A stretch of 64,000 nucleotides of DNA from Clostridium estertheticum (lineage in GTDB: Bacteria; Bacillota; Clostridia; Clostridiales; Clostridiaceae), in assembly GCF_011065935.2 (NCBI RefSeq), contig NZ_JAAMNH020000001.1:2563001-2627000 (forward strand), in the 5' to 3' direction. The translations under genes were made by a program, and so were the position numbers. The notes beneath the pieces were generated by a model. The model was not told the origin of the DNA, did not search any database, and was given only the letters and a program-made list of their open reading frames with translations. Shown in pieces: positions 16,210-24,935 of this stretch (its first letter is position 1; each line of letters opens with the position of its first letter).

Positions 16210-17910
16210 ATGAAGAATTCAGAAGTATTAAAAAAAGATTTAGACAGAATTGATGGAAAAAGCTATAGGATGTATAAGGAATTAGAAGGAGAATATGATT
16301 TTGGAAATTATATACTTAGCATAGATTATGTTCAAGGTGATCCATTTGCTTCCCCATCAAGAATTAGATTGATAGTAAATCAAAATATTGCTATGTTTCC
16401 AAAGGAAATTTTTGATAATAAAAACAAAAATATTGCAGTAGCAGATTACCTAACAAGAGAATTTTATTCTAATATAAATAGATACTCGGAAAAAGTTCTT
16501 GGATCTGGGAAGAGTGGATTAATAGCTATAAGCAAATGTCCACAAGAGATATTAAATAGAACTTCAATAATTATAGATGAGGATAAAATAGAAGCAAGGT
16601 TTTACGTTGGGTTTCCAGCAAGAGGAAGAAGTGTTTTAGCAAGAGAGCTCCAGAAAATTTTATATAATGTTATGCCAAGCATAGTTGAAAGAACTTTAAT
16701 ATATAGAAATATTAATAGCGAAAAACTAATAAATAGAGTAAAACTAGTAGAAGATCAAGAACATATAAGAAGCGAGTTAAGTAATCGCGGGTTAGTTGCA
16801 TTTGTGGCAAATGGATCAATGTTACCTAGGGAAAGTGGCATATCTACAAAAGCATTAAGAGGAGGTATTGTATTTGTTTCACCAAAGGAATTGGAAGTAG
16901 AGTTTGATACTCAAAGCCTCGGCACAATTTGCGGTATGGGTATTAAAAAAGGTATAACACTTATAGTTGGCGGGGGATATCATGGTAAATCCACATTGCT
17001 AAAAGCATTAGAACTTGGAGTTTATAATCATATTGAAGGTGATGGTAGAGAGTTTGTTATAACAGATGAATCTGCTTTAAAGGTAAGAGCAGAAGATAGT
17101 AGGTGTGTAACTAAAACAGATATATCCCTATTCATAAGTAACCTACCTAATGGGAAAGATACTGTAGAATTCTATACTGAAAATGCAAGTGGGAGTACAT
17201 CACAAGCGGCGAGTATTATAGAGGGAATAGAGAGCGGTGCTAAGGCATTTTTAATTGATGAGGATACTTCTGCGACTAATTTCATGACTCGTGATGACTT
17301 AATGCAAAAATTAGTTTGCACAGAAAAAGAGCCAATTACACCCTTTATTGAGATAGTGAGACCATTATTTAAGCAAATGAGTATTTCAACAATAATAGTA
17401 GTAGGAAGCTCCGGAGAATTTTTTGATATAGCAGATTGTGTAATACAAATGGATAATTACGAGATTTTGGATGTCACAAGAGAGGCTAAAAAGTTGAGCA
17501 GTGGGAATATTATAAAAAGGATTAACGATAAAAATTTAAAAATAGATATTTTATTTAATAGGCGGGTTAAAGCCGGAACTATTGAAGTAGGAGAAAAAGG
17601 CGTTAAAATCAAAACAATAGGGTTAGACACAATAAGTATAAATAGAGAGGAGATAAATCTAAGGGCTGTGGAACAAATAGTTGATAATGAACAATTAAAT
17701 GCTATAGGTTCGATTATGAAATGGACAGAGGCTAATATTATGAATAAGGGTTTAGGCTTTGAAAATATGGTGGATAATATAATTAGTAAAATAGAGAAAA
17801 ATGGGTTATTATTTATAGATAGATCAAAAGGTGGAAGTGGAAGTTTAGCCATGCCTAGGAAACAAGAAATAATGGCAGCTTATAATAGATACAGAAATCT
17901 AAAAATATAA
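16210..17910 (+). CDS. ABC-class P-loop ATPase, COG3044/PF09818 type
   Basis: 566 residues with no membrane segment. Visible motifs are Walker A GGGYHGKST (about residue 257), an ABC-signature-like SGSTSQAASIIEG and Walker B KAFLIDEDTSATNF. The N-terminal half with GFPARGRSVLARELQ and the C-terminal domain (YNRYRNLKI at the end) match the stand-alone ABC_ATPase family, whose physiological role is not settled (RNA-binding relatives are known). No transporter partner is present. GAGGAG precedes the ATG. It is followed 36 bases later by the glutamate decarboxylase gene, and the two may be cotranscribed. Confidence 0.88.
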   Translation: MKNSEVLKKDLDRIDGKSYRMYKELEGEYDFGNYILSIDYVQGDPFASPSRIRLIVNQNIAMFPKEIFDNKNKNIAVADYLTREFYSNINRYSEKVLGSGKSGLIAISKCPQEILNRTSIIIDEDKIEARFYVGFPARGRSVLARELQKILYNVMPSIVERTLIYRNINSEKLINRVKLVEDQEHIRSELSNRGLVAFVANGSMLPRESGISTKALRGGIVFVSPKELEVEFDTQSLGTICGMGIKKGITLIVGGGYHGKSTLLKALELGVYNHIEGDGREFVITDESALKVRAEDSRCVTKTDISLFISNLPNGKDTVEFYTENASGSTSQAASIIEGIESGAKAFLIDEDTSATNFMTRDDLMQKLVCTEKEPITPFIEIVRPLFKQMSISTIIVVGSSGEFFDIADCVIQMDNYEILDVTREAKKLSSGNIIKRINDKNLKIDILFNRRVKAGTIEVGEKGVKIKTIGLDTISINREEINLRAVEQIVDNEQLNAIGSIMKWTEANIMNKGLGFENMVDNIISKIEKNGLLFIDRSKGGSGSLAMPRKQEIMAAYNRYRNLKI

Positions 17911-17946
17911 TCATTTAAATATTATGGATAAGAGAGGCGAAAAAAT

Positions 17947-19329
17947 ATGGCATTGTTTAATAATAAAAACAGAGATGCTGATGGGGTTAAAAATCTTTAT
18001 ACTAATTCAATAGCCCAGAATCAGCTTCCGAAAGATGAGTTACCTGATAAGATTTCAGACCCTGGAGTGATTCGGCAATTGATTCACGATGAGCTATTTA
18101 TGGATGGAAACGCTCGTCAAAACCTAGCAACCTTTTGCACTACGTATATTGAAGATGAAGTTCGTAATCTTATGGATTTGTCAATTAATAAAAATATGAT
18201 AGATAAGGATGAGTACCCGCAGACTGCTGAAATTGAACATAGATGTGTGAATATATTGGCAAATCTTTGGCATGCACCTGGGAAATTAGATACTATTGGG
18301 TGCTCAACAATTGGATCTAGTGAAGCAGCGATGCTTGGTGGTTTGGCACTTAAATGGAAGTGGCGAATGAGGCGCGAAGCTGAGGGCAAATCTACTAATA
18401 ATCCTAACATTGTATGTGGACCTGTACAAATATGCTGGCATAAATTTGCACGATATTTCGATGTTGAAATTAGAGAAATCCCTCTGATGCCAGATGAGCT
18501 AGGTCTGCAGCCAGATCAACTAGTAGATTATTGTGATGAGAATACAATTGGAGTAGTGGCAACTTTGGGTAGCACATTTACCTGCATTTATGAACCAGTG
18601 GAGGAGATTGCTAAAGCCCTAGATGCAATTGAGAAAGACACAGGCTATGATATCCCTATTCACGTAGATGGAGCTAGTGGAGCATTCATTGCACCATTTA
18701 TACAAAAAAAAATTAAATGGGATTTTTGCATTCCTAGGGTTAAATCTATTAATGCATCAGGTCATAAATTTGGAATGGCACCACTTGGTGTTGGTTGGAT
18801 TATTTGGAGATCTTTAGAAGACTTGCCTGAAGAATTAATATTTAATGTTGATTATTTAGGAGGAGAAATGCCAACCTTTGCACTCAATTTTTCACGTCCA
18901 GCTGGTCAAATTATTGCCCAGTATTATAAGTTTTTGCAATTGGGTCATGAGGGCTATACTGCAATTCAGAATGCCTGTGCAGACACTGCCCAGTATTTAG
19001 GCCAGGAGCTTGCAAAAATAGAACTATTTGAAATATTATATGATGGACATGATGCAATACCTGCAGTTTGCTATGCTCTAAAAGATCAAGAGGCAGCTGG
19101 ATTTTCACTTTATGATCTTTCTGATCGTTTAAGAATGCATGGTTGGCAAATAGCCTCCTATCCACTCCCAAGCAATCGAGAGAATTTAACCGTACAACGT
19201 ATATTGATTCGTCACGGGGTTAGTCGTGACATGATATTTTTACTACTTCGTGATTTAAAAAAGGAATTGGAGTATTTAAAGAATAATTCAGTATTAAATT
19301 GTTGCAGTAAGGTTAGTTTTCATCATTAA
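17947..19329 (+). CDS. gadB: Glutamate decarboxylase
   Basis: 460 residues of a fold-I PLP decarboxylase. PLP-binding SINASGHKFG places the Schiff-base lysine at 274. HVDGASGAFIAPF holds the Asp that contacts the PLP ring nitrogen, and the N-terminal DELFMDGNARQNLATFCTTY is GadB-specific. It converts glutamate to GABA, consuming a proton in the cytosol, and serves acid resistance. No GadC antiporter or glutaminase gene is beside it, so the transporter must be elsewhere. The C terminus ends His-His, as in the pH-responsive tail of the family. Ribosome site GAGAGG. Confidence 0.95.
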   Translation: MALFNNKNRDADGVKNLYTNSIAQNQLPKDELPDKISDPGVIRQLIHDELFMDGNARQNLATFCTTYIEDEVRNLMDLSINKNMIDKDEYPQTAEIEHRCVNILANLWHAPGKLDTIGCSTIGSSEAAMLGGLALKWKWRMRREAEGKSTNNPNIVCGPVQICWHKFARYFDVEIREIPLMPDELGLQPDQLVDYCDENTIGVVATLGSTFTCIYEPVEEIAKALDAIEKDTGYDIPIHVDGASGAFIAPFIQKKIKWDFCIPRVKSINASGHKFGMAPLGVGWIIWRSLEDLPEELIFNVDYLGGEMPTFALNFSRPAGQIIAQYYKFLQLGHEGYTAIQNACADTAQYLGQELAKIELFEILYDGHDAIPAVCYALKDQEAAGFSLYDLSDRLRMHGWQIASYPLPSNRENLTVQRILIRHGVSRDMIFLLLRDLKKELEYLKNNSVLNCCSKVSFHH

Positions 19330-19359
19330 TTAATACCAGACAAAGGATAGTAAAATAAT

Positions 19360-19402
19360 AACTCCAAATCCTTAGGAGTAAACTAAGAATTTGGAGTTTC
19401 TT
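19360..19402. terminator. Terminator between converging genes
   Basis: AACTCCAAATCCTTAG pairs with CTAAGAATTTGGAGTT (one mismatch) and is followed by TCTTGATTTT. It lies between gadB and the convergent DHHW gene. Confidence 0.7.
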
Positions 19403-19425
19403 GATTTTCAATTGCACTTTTTTAG

Positions 19426-20589
19426 TTATTCATAGTCACTAATATTAAGTATGGATTCATCTTCAAAAAATGTATTTGTATTATAAAGCATCAAAACATC
19501 AGTAATATTGTAGTCTTTAATTAGTGTATTTACATCATCTGAGTAATATCTTAAATCTACAACTATTATGTCACTAAAGTTAGAAGTCAAAAATGGTATA
19601 AAACAATTAGCATATGAATCCTTAATAACTAAAAGCTTTTTAGCACTATTGCTCATAGTGCTTATTTTTATAATAGGATGATTCCCACCTAAAAATGCAG
19701 AGTACTTATCTTTAGTATTTAAACTGCTGGAATCATATAAACTTGCACTCTTTTTTTTCTCTTCCAGGTAATTTACTAATACCTCTTCGTGATTTTTAGG
19801 CAAATATACATTAATTGTATCGCTATCAACATTTTTAACTCCAGCTCTAGAGTAAAGTGTTCCGTAGAATTCATTATTAACCTTTTGAATATTATAGGAA
19901 CTAGCATCTTTGGGTGTTATTCCTGAACTCTTGCAAAATTCTAAGTATGCGTAATATGCACCTTCTGATGTCCAATGGTGGTCAGTTTTATAATAAATGT
20001 ATTTATCTTTATTTTTATTTAAAGTATCAAACACATTTATTGTTTTTATAGATTTATCTAATCCAGAATAAAATTTATTTATATACTCAAGTTGATTTTC
20101 TACTGGAGCAAATTCAGGCAATTTATCTTGTAGAACTTTTATTTTGTTTGGAACTAACATAATATATTTAGATAATTTCTTGTTTCCACTACTAAAAGTA
20201 TTTATTGCTTTTAATTTTTCCTCTAGATTGTCTTTGTCTGGCTTCTTGAACTTAGCTATTAAGTATTTATCATCCCCTAAATATACATCGTTATTTTCTT
20301 TTTTTCCACTAATTATTTCTGTACTTGATTTTACATTTATCCAAAAGTTTCTCAATATAAATTGATCAGCCATATACTTTTCATATTTTGAAGTAAATTT
20401 GTTATACAACAAATTATTTACCGAAAATTTAGGCTTGGTTTTAAGCTTTCTATTCTCCTGCTCGGAAAACTCTTTGTCTGGAACTATAATATTTAATATC
20501 ATTACACTAAATATAAATAATAAAAATATTAAAGTTAGGGATTTTATATATATATTATTGTATTTTCTTCTTCTATAGTTATATTCCAT
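19426..20589 (-). CDS. DHHW family protein (AlgJ/AlgX-like)
   Basis: About 387 residues with one N-terminal membrane helix (SLTLIFLLFIFSVMILNIIV) and an outer domain containing the D-H-H-W signature (YYKTDHHWTSEGAYYAY). Proteins of this family accompany MBOAT acyltransferases and belong to the SGNH-like group that moves acetyl groups onto extracellular polymers. I chose ATG 20589 behind AAGGTG rather than the in-frame GTG at 20601 that overlaps the ribosome site. The gene follows the MBOAT gene by about 20 bases, so the two form a pair. Confidence 0.88.
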   Translation of the reverse strand: MEYNYRRRKYNNIYIKSLTLIFLLFIFSVMILNIIVPDKEFSEQENRKLKTKPKFSVNNLLYNKFTSKYEKYMADQFILRNFWINVKSSTEIISGKKENNDVYLGDDKYLIAKFKKPDKDNLEEKLKAINTFSSGNKKLSKYIMLVPNKIKVLQDKLPEFAPVENQLEYINKFYSGLDKSIKTINVFDTLNKNKDKYIYYKTDHHWTSEGAYYAYLEFCKSSGITPKDASSYNIQKVNNEFYGTLYSRAGVKNVDSDTINVYLPKNHEEVLVNYLEEKKKSASLYDSSSLNTKDKYSAFLGGNHPIIKISTMSNSAKKLLVIKDSYANCFIPFLTSNFSDIIVVDLRYYSDDVNTLIKDYNITDVLMLYNTNTFFEDESILNISDYE

Positions 20590-20608
20590 ATTTATTATCA
20601 CCTTTTTT

Positions 20609-22015
20609 CTAAAATCTAAAGTATAAGAATGGATTAAAGCTCTGATTTACAAGGTATGCAGTAGATAGAAACAGTATAAAAATATGACTTAAAGCCATAA
20701 CTATTGCGCCCCTCGCATTAAAACGGTTTTTAAGTTTTTTATGAAAATTGTAAACAACTGGTGTTGCACAAAAAATTGCTATTACAAATAAGATTGTGTT
20801 TGTATAAAAATAGTATACAGCGGCACTATCCGTAAAAGCATTTCCACTAAGGCCAAACATTATTTTTATATAATTTATAGCATCGCTTAATTTATTATTA
20901 TCGAAAATTACCCAACCAACTATGACAATTATCATAGTATATAAATTTGAAATACACTTAGGAAGTCTTTCTAAAAGCTTTCCTAAAAGGGTCTTTTCTA
21001 TAAATATAAAAAAGCCGAAATATAATCCCCAGAATATAAAATTCCAGCTAGCACCATGCCATAACCCTGTTGCAAACCAAACTACAAACAAGTTCCTGAA
21101 TTGTTTTCTTAAAGAAACCCTGTTACCGCCTAGAGGAATATAAAGATATTCTCTAAACCAACTCCCTAAGGATATGTGCCATCTTCTCCAAAACTCAGTT
21201 ACACTTTTAGATATATATGGATAGTTAAAATTTTCAATGAATTCAAATCCAAGCATTTTTCCTAGTCCTATTGCCATATCTGAATATCCACTAAAATCAA
21301 AATAGATTTGAAGAGTAAAGGCTATTATTCCAATCCAAGCGGAAATAACTGATATATTTGAAATTTCAGTAGCCTTTACGCTTGTCCAAACCATTGCTAT
21401 ATTGTTAGCAATTAATACTTTTTTCCCAAGACCTATTATAAATCTATCTATACCTTCTGAAAATTGATTTATATTTTCTTTCCTATTTTTTAATTGGATG
21501 AAGATATCGTTGTACTGTACTATGGGACCTGCAACTAGCTGCGGAAACATAGTGACATATGCTCCGAAATCTATAATGTTCTTTTGAACCTTTACTTTGT
21601 TTAGATACACATCTACGACATAGGATATAATTTGGAAGGTATAGAATGATATTCCCACAGGCAGTGGAAGTTTTTCAATAGATATACTTAATCCGAATAG
21701 TATATTCATATTATCTACTAAGAATCCAAAATATTTAAAAAAAGCCAATATTCCTAAATTAACAACTAGTGTATTTACAAATATTATCTTTGAAAGCTTC
21801 TTATGTTTTCTATATTTGCATATAAGCAAAGTGCTTATATAATCAAATATTATAGAAAAAACCATAAGACTTATGTATACGGGTTCTCCCCAGCCATAAA
21901 ATATAATGCTTACCACTAAAAGTGTAAAATTTCTTATTTTCTTAGGGGAAATATAATATATAGTTAGAGTTAAGGGCAAGAATATAAAAATAAATATTAA
22001 ACTACTAAAAACCAA
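20609..22015 (-). CDS. MBOAT family membrane O-acyltransferase (AlgI/DltB-like)
   Basis: 468 residues with about ten hydrophobic segments. The family motifs are present: FWRRWHISLGSWFREYLYIPLGGNR is represented by FWRRWHISLGSW and YIPLGGNR, and the catalytic His lies in GLWHGASWNF. It carries an acyl group across the membrane for transfer to a surface polymer. The start is TTG behind GAGGTGGAG and yields MVFSSLIFIFIFLPL, the standard N terminus of the family. It is second in the transcription-order group SGNH hydrolase, DUF4358 lipoprotein, MBOAT, DHHW. Confidence 0.93.
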   Translation of the reverse strand: MVFSSLIFIFIFLPLTLTIYYISPKKIRNFTLLVVSIIFYGWGEPVYISLMVFSIIFDYISTLLICKYRKHKKLSKIIFVNTLVVNLGILAFFKYFGFLVDNMNILFGLSISIEKLPLPVGISFYTFQIISYVVDVYLNKVKVQKNIIDFGAYVTMFPQLVAGPIVQYNDIFIQLKNRKENINQFSEGIDRFIIGLGKKVLIANNIAMVWTSVKATEISNISVISAWIGIIAFTLQIYFDFSGYSDMAIGLGKMLGFEFIENFNYPYISKSVTEFWRRWHISLGSWFREYLYIPLGGNRVSLRKQFRNLFVVWFATGLWHGASWNFIFWGLYFGFFIFIEKTLLGKLLERLPKCISNLYTMIIVIVGWVIFDNNKLSDAINYIKIMFGLSGNAFTDSAAVYYFYTNTILFVIAIFCATPVVYNFHKKLKNRFNARGAIVMALSHIFILFLSTAYLVNQSFNPFLYFRF

Positions 22016-22044
22016 TTTCAGTCACTCCACCTCAAGTTGCCTTT

Positions 22045-22530
22045 TTATTTGAAGCTGTCATTAACAGCCTTTGTTATGTTGTCTACATCTTTGGATACAA
22101 TTAAAATGAGATATTTTCCTTTTACTTCTAAAGTGTGATTTTCCAAAAGATCATACTGATCTGGACTATAATCTTTAAAACTGCTGGATTGTCTCTCAAT
22201 GATTTTTTCGAAATTTTCTAATAAGTCATCCATATCGTCTTGACTTTTAACCTTTAATATGAGAATTTCATTTGCTTCCATATTGGTCTTTGGTGCATAT
22301 AACGCAAAATCCTCTAGCCCTTTAGTACTTGTAGAATAAAGTTTTCTGAGCTTAGTTTTATTACCTTTTTCCATTGGCGATAAATCTGTAACCTTTTGAA
22401 CATTAGCTAAAATTTCAGGTATTTCAGGACTTTTAGTTTGAATGAATGCACACCCTTGAAATATAACACCAATAAAGGTGACTAAACTTAAAATTAATAC
22501 TTTCTTATGTATATTTCCAAATCTTTTCAT
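22045..22530 (-). CDS. DUF4358 domain lipoprotein
   Basis: About 161 residues with a lipoprotein signal ending F-Q-G-C and a mature DUF4358 domain (LYAPKTNMEANEILILKVKS, ENFEKIIERQSSSFKDYSPDQYDLLEN, KGKYLILIVSKD). Family members sit beside MBOAT/DHHW genes in many clostridia, but their role is unknown. Three ATGs compete. I prefer the third (22530) because AAGGA is nine bases upstream. It is the link between the SGNH hydrolase and the MBOAT gene, with short gaps on both sides. Confidence 0.8.
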   Translation of the reverse strand: MKRFGNIHKKVLILSLVTFIGVIFQGCAFIQTKSPEIPEILANVQKVTDLSPMEKGNKTKLRKLYSTSTKGLEDFALYAPKTNMEANEILILKVKSQDDMDDLLENFEKIIERQSSSFKDYSPDQYDLLENHTLEVKGKYLILIVSKDVDNITKAVNDSFK

Positions 22531-22555
22531 AGTCATCATCCTTATGTACATAATA

Positions 22556-23323
22556 TTAATCGTCTAAATGATTTCTTAAATAATCTAACCATAAACCATA
22601 AAATGCCACTGTGAAATGCATACCATCTGGCTCATATAAATCCTCTCTATCTTTAACAATAGATCTTATATCTATATAATGCACATTCTCTTGCCTAGCA
22701 ACCTCAATTACTTTTTCTACAAATTTATCTATTCTATCTTGTGAAAGACTATTATTTTCCTGCCGCACTTTAGCTTGTACAGGCGTTAGTGATTGAAGAT
22801 ATATTTCAGCACTCGGTACCTTTTGTTTTATAGCTTGTATAAGCTTCGTGTAGTTATCTTTAAAATCATTAGGGCTTTCAAAGCTTTTCAAGTCATTCAT
22901 TCCATAAAGTATAAATACTCTTTGTGGATTAATGCTTACTAAGGTGCTTACAGCTTGTTTAGCTTGTACCAGATTTACTCCTTTTTTAGCTAAGACAGAG
23001 GATTTATTTACTATGTTATAAAAGTCTAAACCTTCTGTAATGGAATCCCCCATAAAAACAGAACTCTCAAAGTAAACTTTATTGCTTATTTCATTTGAAT
23101 TATCACCACCTTTTTCATCCTTTAGCTTATGTTTTTCTGTTATGTTTTTCTCCACCGTAGCAACATCTGCACTCTCTAGCTTTTGCAAAATAATATAATT
23201 AGCTTCTATTATTTTTTTTTCTTGCTTATGTTTTAAAAAGGACCTTAGAAAAAAACAACAGGAAATCAATATTATTAATCCAATTATGATGTTCAGTTTC
23301 GTTTTGGTGCCATTACTACTCAT
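22556..23323 (-). CDS. SGNH/GDSL-type hydrolase, membrane-anchored
   Basis: About 255 residues with one N-terminal membrane anchor (LNIIIGLIILISCCFFL). SGNH blocks are visible: block I VFMGDSITEGLDF, block III LYGMNDL, block V YEPDGMHFT with the Asp/His pair. Likely an extracellular O-acetylesterase or acetyltransferase acting with the MBOAT and DHHW proteins on a surface glycan. The open frame runs 30 codons further upstream to 23413, but ATG 23323 has GAGGT at the right distance. First gene of the minus-strand cluster. Confidence 0.88.
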   Translation of the reverse strand: MSSNGTKTKLNIIIGLIILISCCFFLRSFLKHKQEKKIIEANYIILQKLESADVATVEKNITEKHKLKDEKGGDNSNEISNKVYFESSVFMGDSITEGLDFYNIVNKSSVLAKKGVNLVQAKQAVSTLVSINPQRVFILYGMNDLKSFESPNDFKDNYTKLIQAIKQKVPSAEIYLQSLTPVQAKVRQENNSLSQDRIDKFVEKVIEVARQENVHYIDIRSIVKDREDLYEPDGMHFTVAFYGLWLDYLRNHLDD

Positions 23324-23430
23324 AGTTAATACCTCATATAATTTTATAGTATATATTAATGCAAATTTTTTTGCACCCATGTATATTATATAGGGGTTTT
23401 GAAATAAAGTCATTACAAAATAGTTAATTT

Positions 23431-23468
23431 TAATATAAAAAGGTATGTCCCTATTTAGGACATACCTT
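23431..23468 (-). terminator. Minus-strand terminator
   Basis: Perfect 11-bp stem AAGGTATGTCC / GGACATACCTT (23440-23468). On the minus strand it is followed by TTTTTATATT. It would end the small broken gene at 23524-23762. Confidence 0.7.
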
Positions 23469-23523
23469 AAAAACTCTTTTCTTTAGGCCTTGCTAAACCT
23501 ACGAAGGACACAACAATATGATA

Positions 23524-23762
23524 TTAATTGTCTTCATCATTATTAATATAATGACTGTGAACAAAGCCAATTATTTTAAACATATCAACATATTTATCAG
23601 GACTTTGAAGCAATATAAACTCCATATCATCATTTTTTGTGGCACTTTTTAAAGCTTTTTTATTAATTGTAAATATGTCTTATACATTCCATATAAAGGA
23701 AAGATGGGTATGATTAAAATTTTATTCCAATATTCAATTAAACTATTGAAATATTGTTCCAT
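23524..23762 (-). pseudogene. Small gene split by a frame change at A-AAA-AAG
   Basis: Frame one starts at ATG 23762 and gives 36 codons (MEQYFNSLIEYWNKILIIPI, then FPLYGMYKTYLQLIKK) before a stop. Frame minus-one continues from the slippery heptamer A-AAA-AAG (23661-23655) for 43 codons (ALKSATKNDDMEFILLQSPD, KYVDMFKIIGFVHSHYINND, EDN). A terminator follows. Joined, it is a 79-residue protein I do not recognise. Either a one-base deletion in an A run (decay or sequencing error) or programmed -1 frameshifting explains it. No good ribosome site precedes the ATG, which favours decay. Confidence 0.45.
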
Positions 23763-23873
23763 GAGAGTTATAATAAGTAAAACACGCCTGTAAAGGTTTT
23801 CAATTATAAGAACATTCTAAAAGATATATTATAAGTAACATCAAGTGGAAATGATTAATTAGGAGGGGCAAAT

Positions 23874-24737
23874 ATGCCTGATAAGAACAATATATTACTA
23901 AAACTCCGTGAAATGAAAGATAATCTTACCCCAGTTGAAAGAAAAATAGCTGACTATATACTTGAAAATACTTCACAAATTCCTCGCCTTTCAATTAAAA
24001 TGTTAGCAACAAAAAGTAAAACAAGTGATGCTTCTGTTATAAGGTTTTGCAAAAGTATGGGTTGTGATGGTTATAGAGATTTAGTAGTAAGTATTTCCGG
24101 ATCACTAGGATCAGCGGATGAAGCGCAAGCTGAACAGTATACTGACATATTGCCTGGTAATGATATAAATACAATTATAAACAATATTTCAATGAATAAC
24201 TGCAAATCCATCCAAGATACATTAAGTGTCATTAATCGCGATGAGATTGCAAAGGCGGTAGAACTTTTAAGAAAAACACAAAAGATTGACTTTTATGGTG
24301 TAGGTGCTTCAGGACTTGTATGTATGGATGCCCAACAAAAATTTATGCGTATCAATAAGATGTGCCATGCTTATACCGATGGTCACAGTCAATTAACTGC
24401 CAGTGTACTTCTTGAAAGTAGTGATGTAGTTGTAATCATATCTAATTCGGGGAGTACCAATGAAATTTTGGAGGCCCTTGAAATTGCAAAGGATTCTGGT
24501 GCGCCTGTCATAGCAATAACTCGCTACAATAAGAGTGAGCTGGCTAAAAAAGCTGATGTTGTGCTTTTTATTTCAACGCCAGAAATTACTATGCGAAGTG
24601 GGGCTATGGGATCTAGAATCGCAATGCTTAATGTAATAGACATACTCTTTGCAGGTGTAGCAAGTGCAGAATATAGTAATGTGAAGAAATATCTTAGCAA
24701 AACACATAATATTCTAAATAGTAAACATCGAAAATGA
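23874..24737 (+). CDS. RpiR/MurR family transcriptional regulator
   Basis: 287 residues. The N-terminal RpiR helix-turn-helix (NLTPVERKIADYILENTSQIP... SDASVIRFCKSMGCDGYRDL) is followed by a SIS sugar-phosphate domain (KIDFYGVGASG, VVIISNSGSTNEILEALEIAK). MurR-type members sense MurNAc-6-phosphate and repress amino-sugar uptake. Here it heads the salvage cluster in the same direction, so its ligand is probably an amino-sugar phosphate made by the kinases downstream. Ribosome site AGGAGGGG. Confidence 0.92.
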   Translation: MPDKNNILLKLREMKDNLTPVERKIADYILENTSQIPRLSIKMLATKSKTSDASVIRFCKSMGCDGYRDLVVSISGSLGSADEAQAEQYTDILPGNDINTIINNISMNNCKSIQDTLSVINRDEIAKAVELLRKTQKIDFYGVGASGLVCMDAQQKFMRINKMCHAYTDGHSQLTASVLLESSDVVVIISNSGSTNEILEALEIAKDSGAPVIAITRYNKSELAKKADVVLFISTPEITMRSGAMGSRIAMLNVIDILFAGVASAEYSNVKKYLSKTHNILNSKHRK

Positions 24738-24855
24738 ACGTAGTCCACTAGTGGTTCTTATATTGTAACAACCATTAGTACTATTGTAGAATATTATTCT
24801 GTCACGTATGAAATAAAATACCGAAATTATATTTTATAATTAAATATAATTTTGT

Positions 24856-24889
24856 TTAAAATGAAATTTATTTTACTTTTATATATAAT
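24856..24889 (+). promoter_or_regulatory. Promoter with candidate RpiR operator for the ABC importer
   Basis: Inverted repeat TAAAAT-GAAATTT-ATTTTA (24857-24875) just upstream of TATAAT (24884-24889), about 50 bases before the binding-protein gene. A second short palindrome CCACTAGTGG lies right after the regulator gene (about 24747-24756). Either could be the operator; this is inference. Confidence 0.35.
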
Positions 24890-24935
24890 ATTAAAATGTA
24901 AGGTAAAAATTTATATTTTTTAGGGGGATATTATT

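Noticed and set aside
23438..23468. Terminator for plus-strand transcription into the rpiR region
   Set aside because: The U-tract exists only on the minus strand, so it belongs to the small broken gene on that strand.
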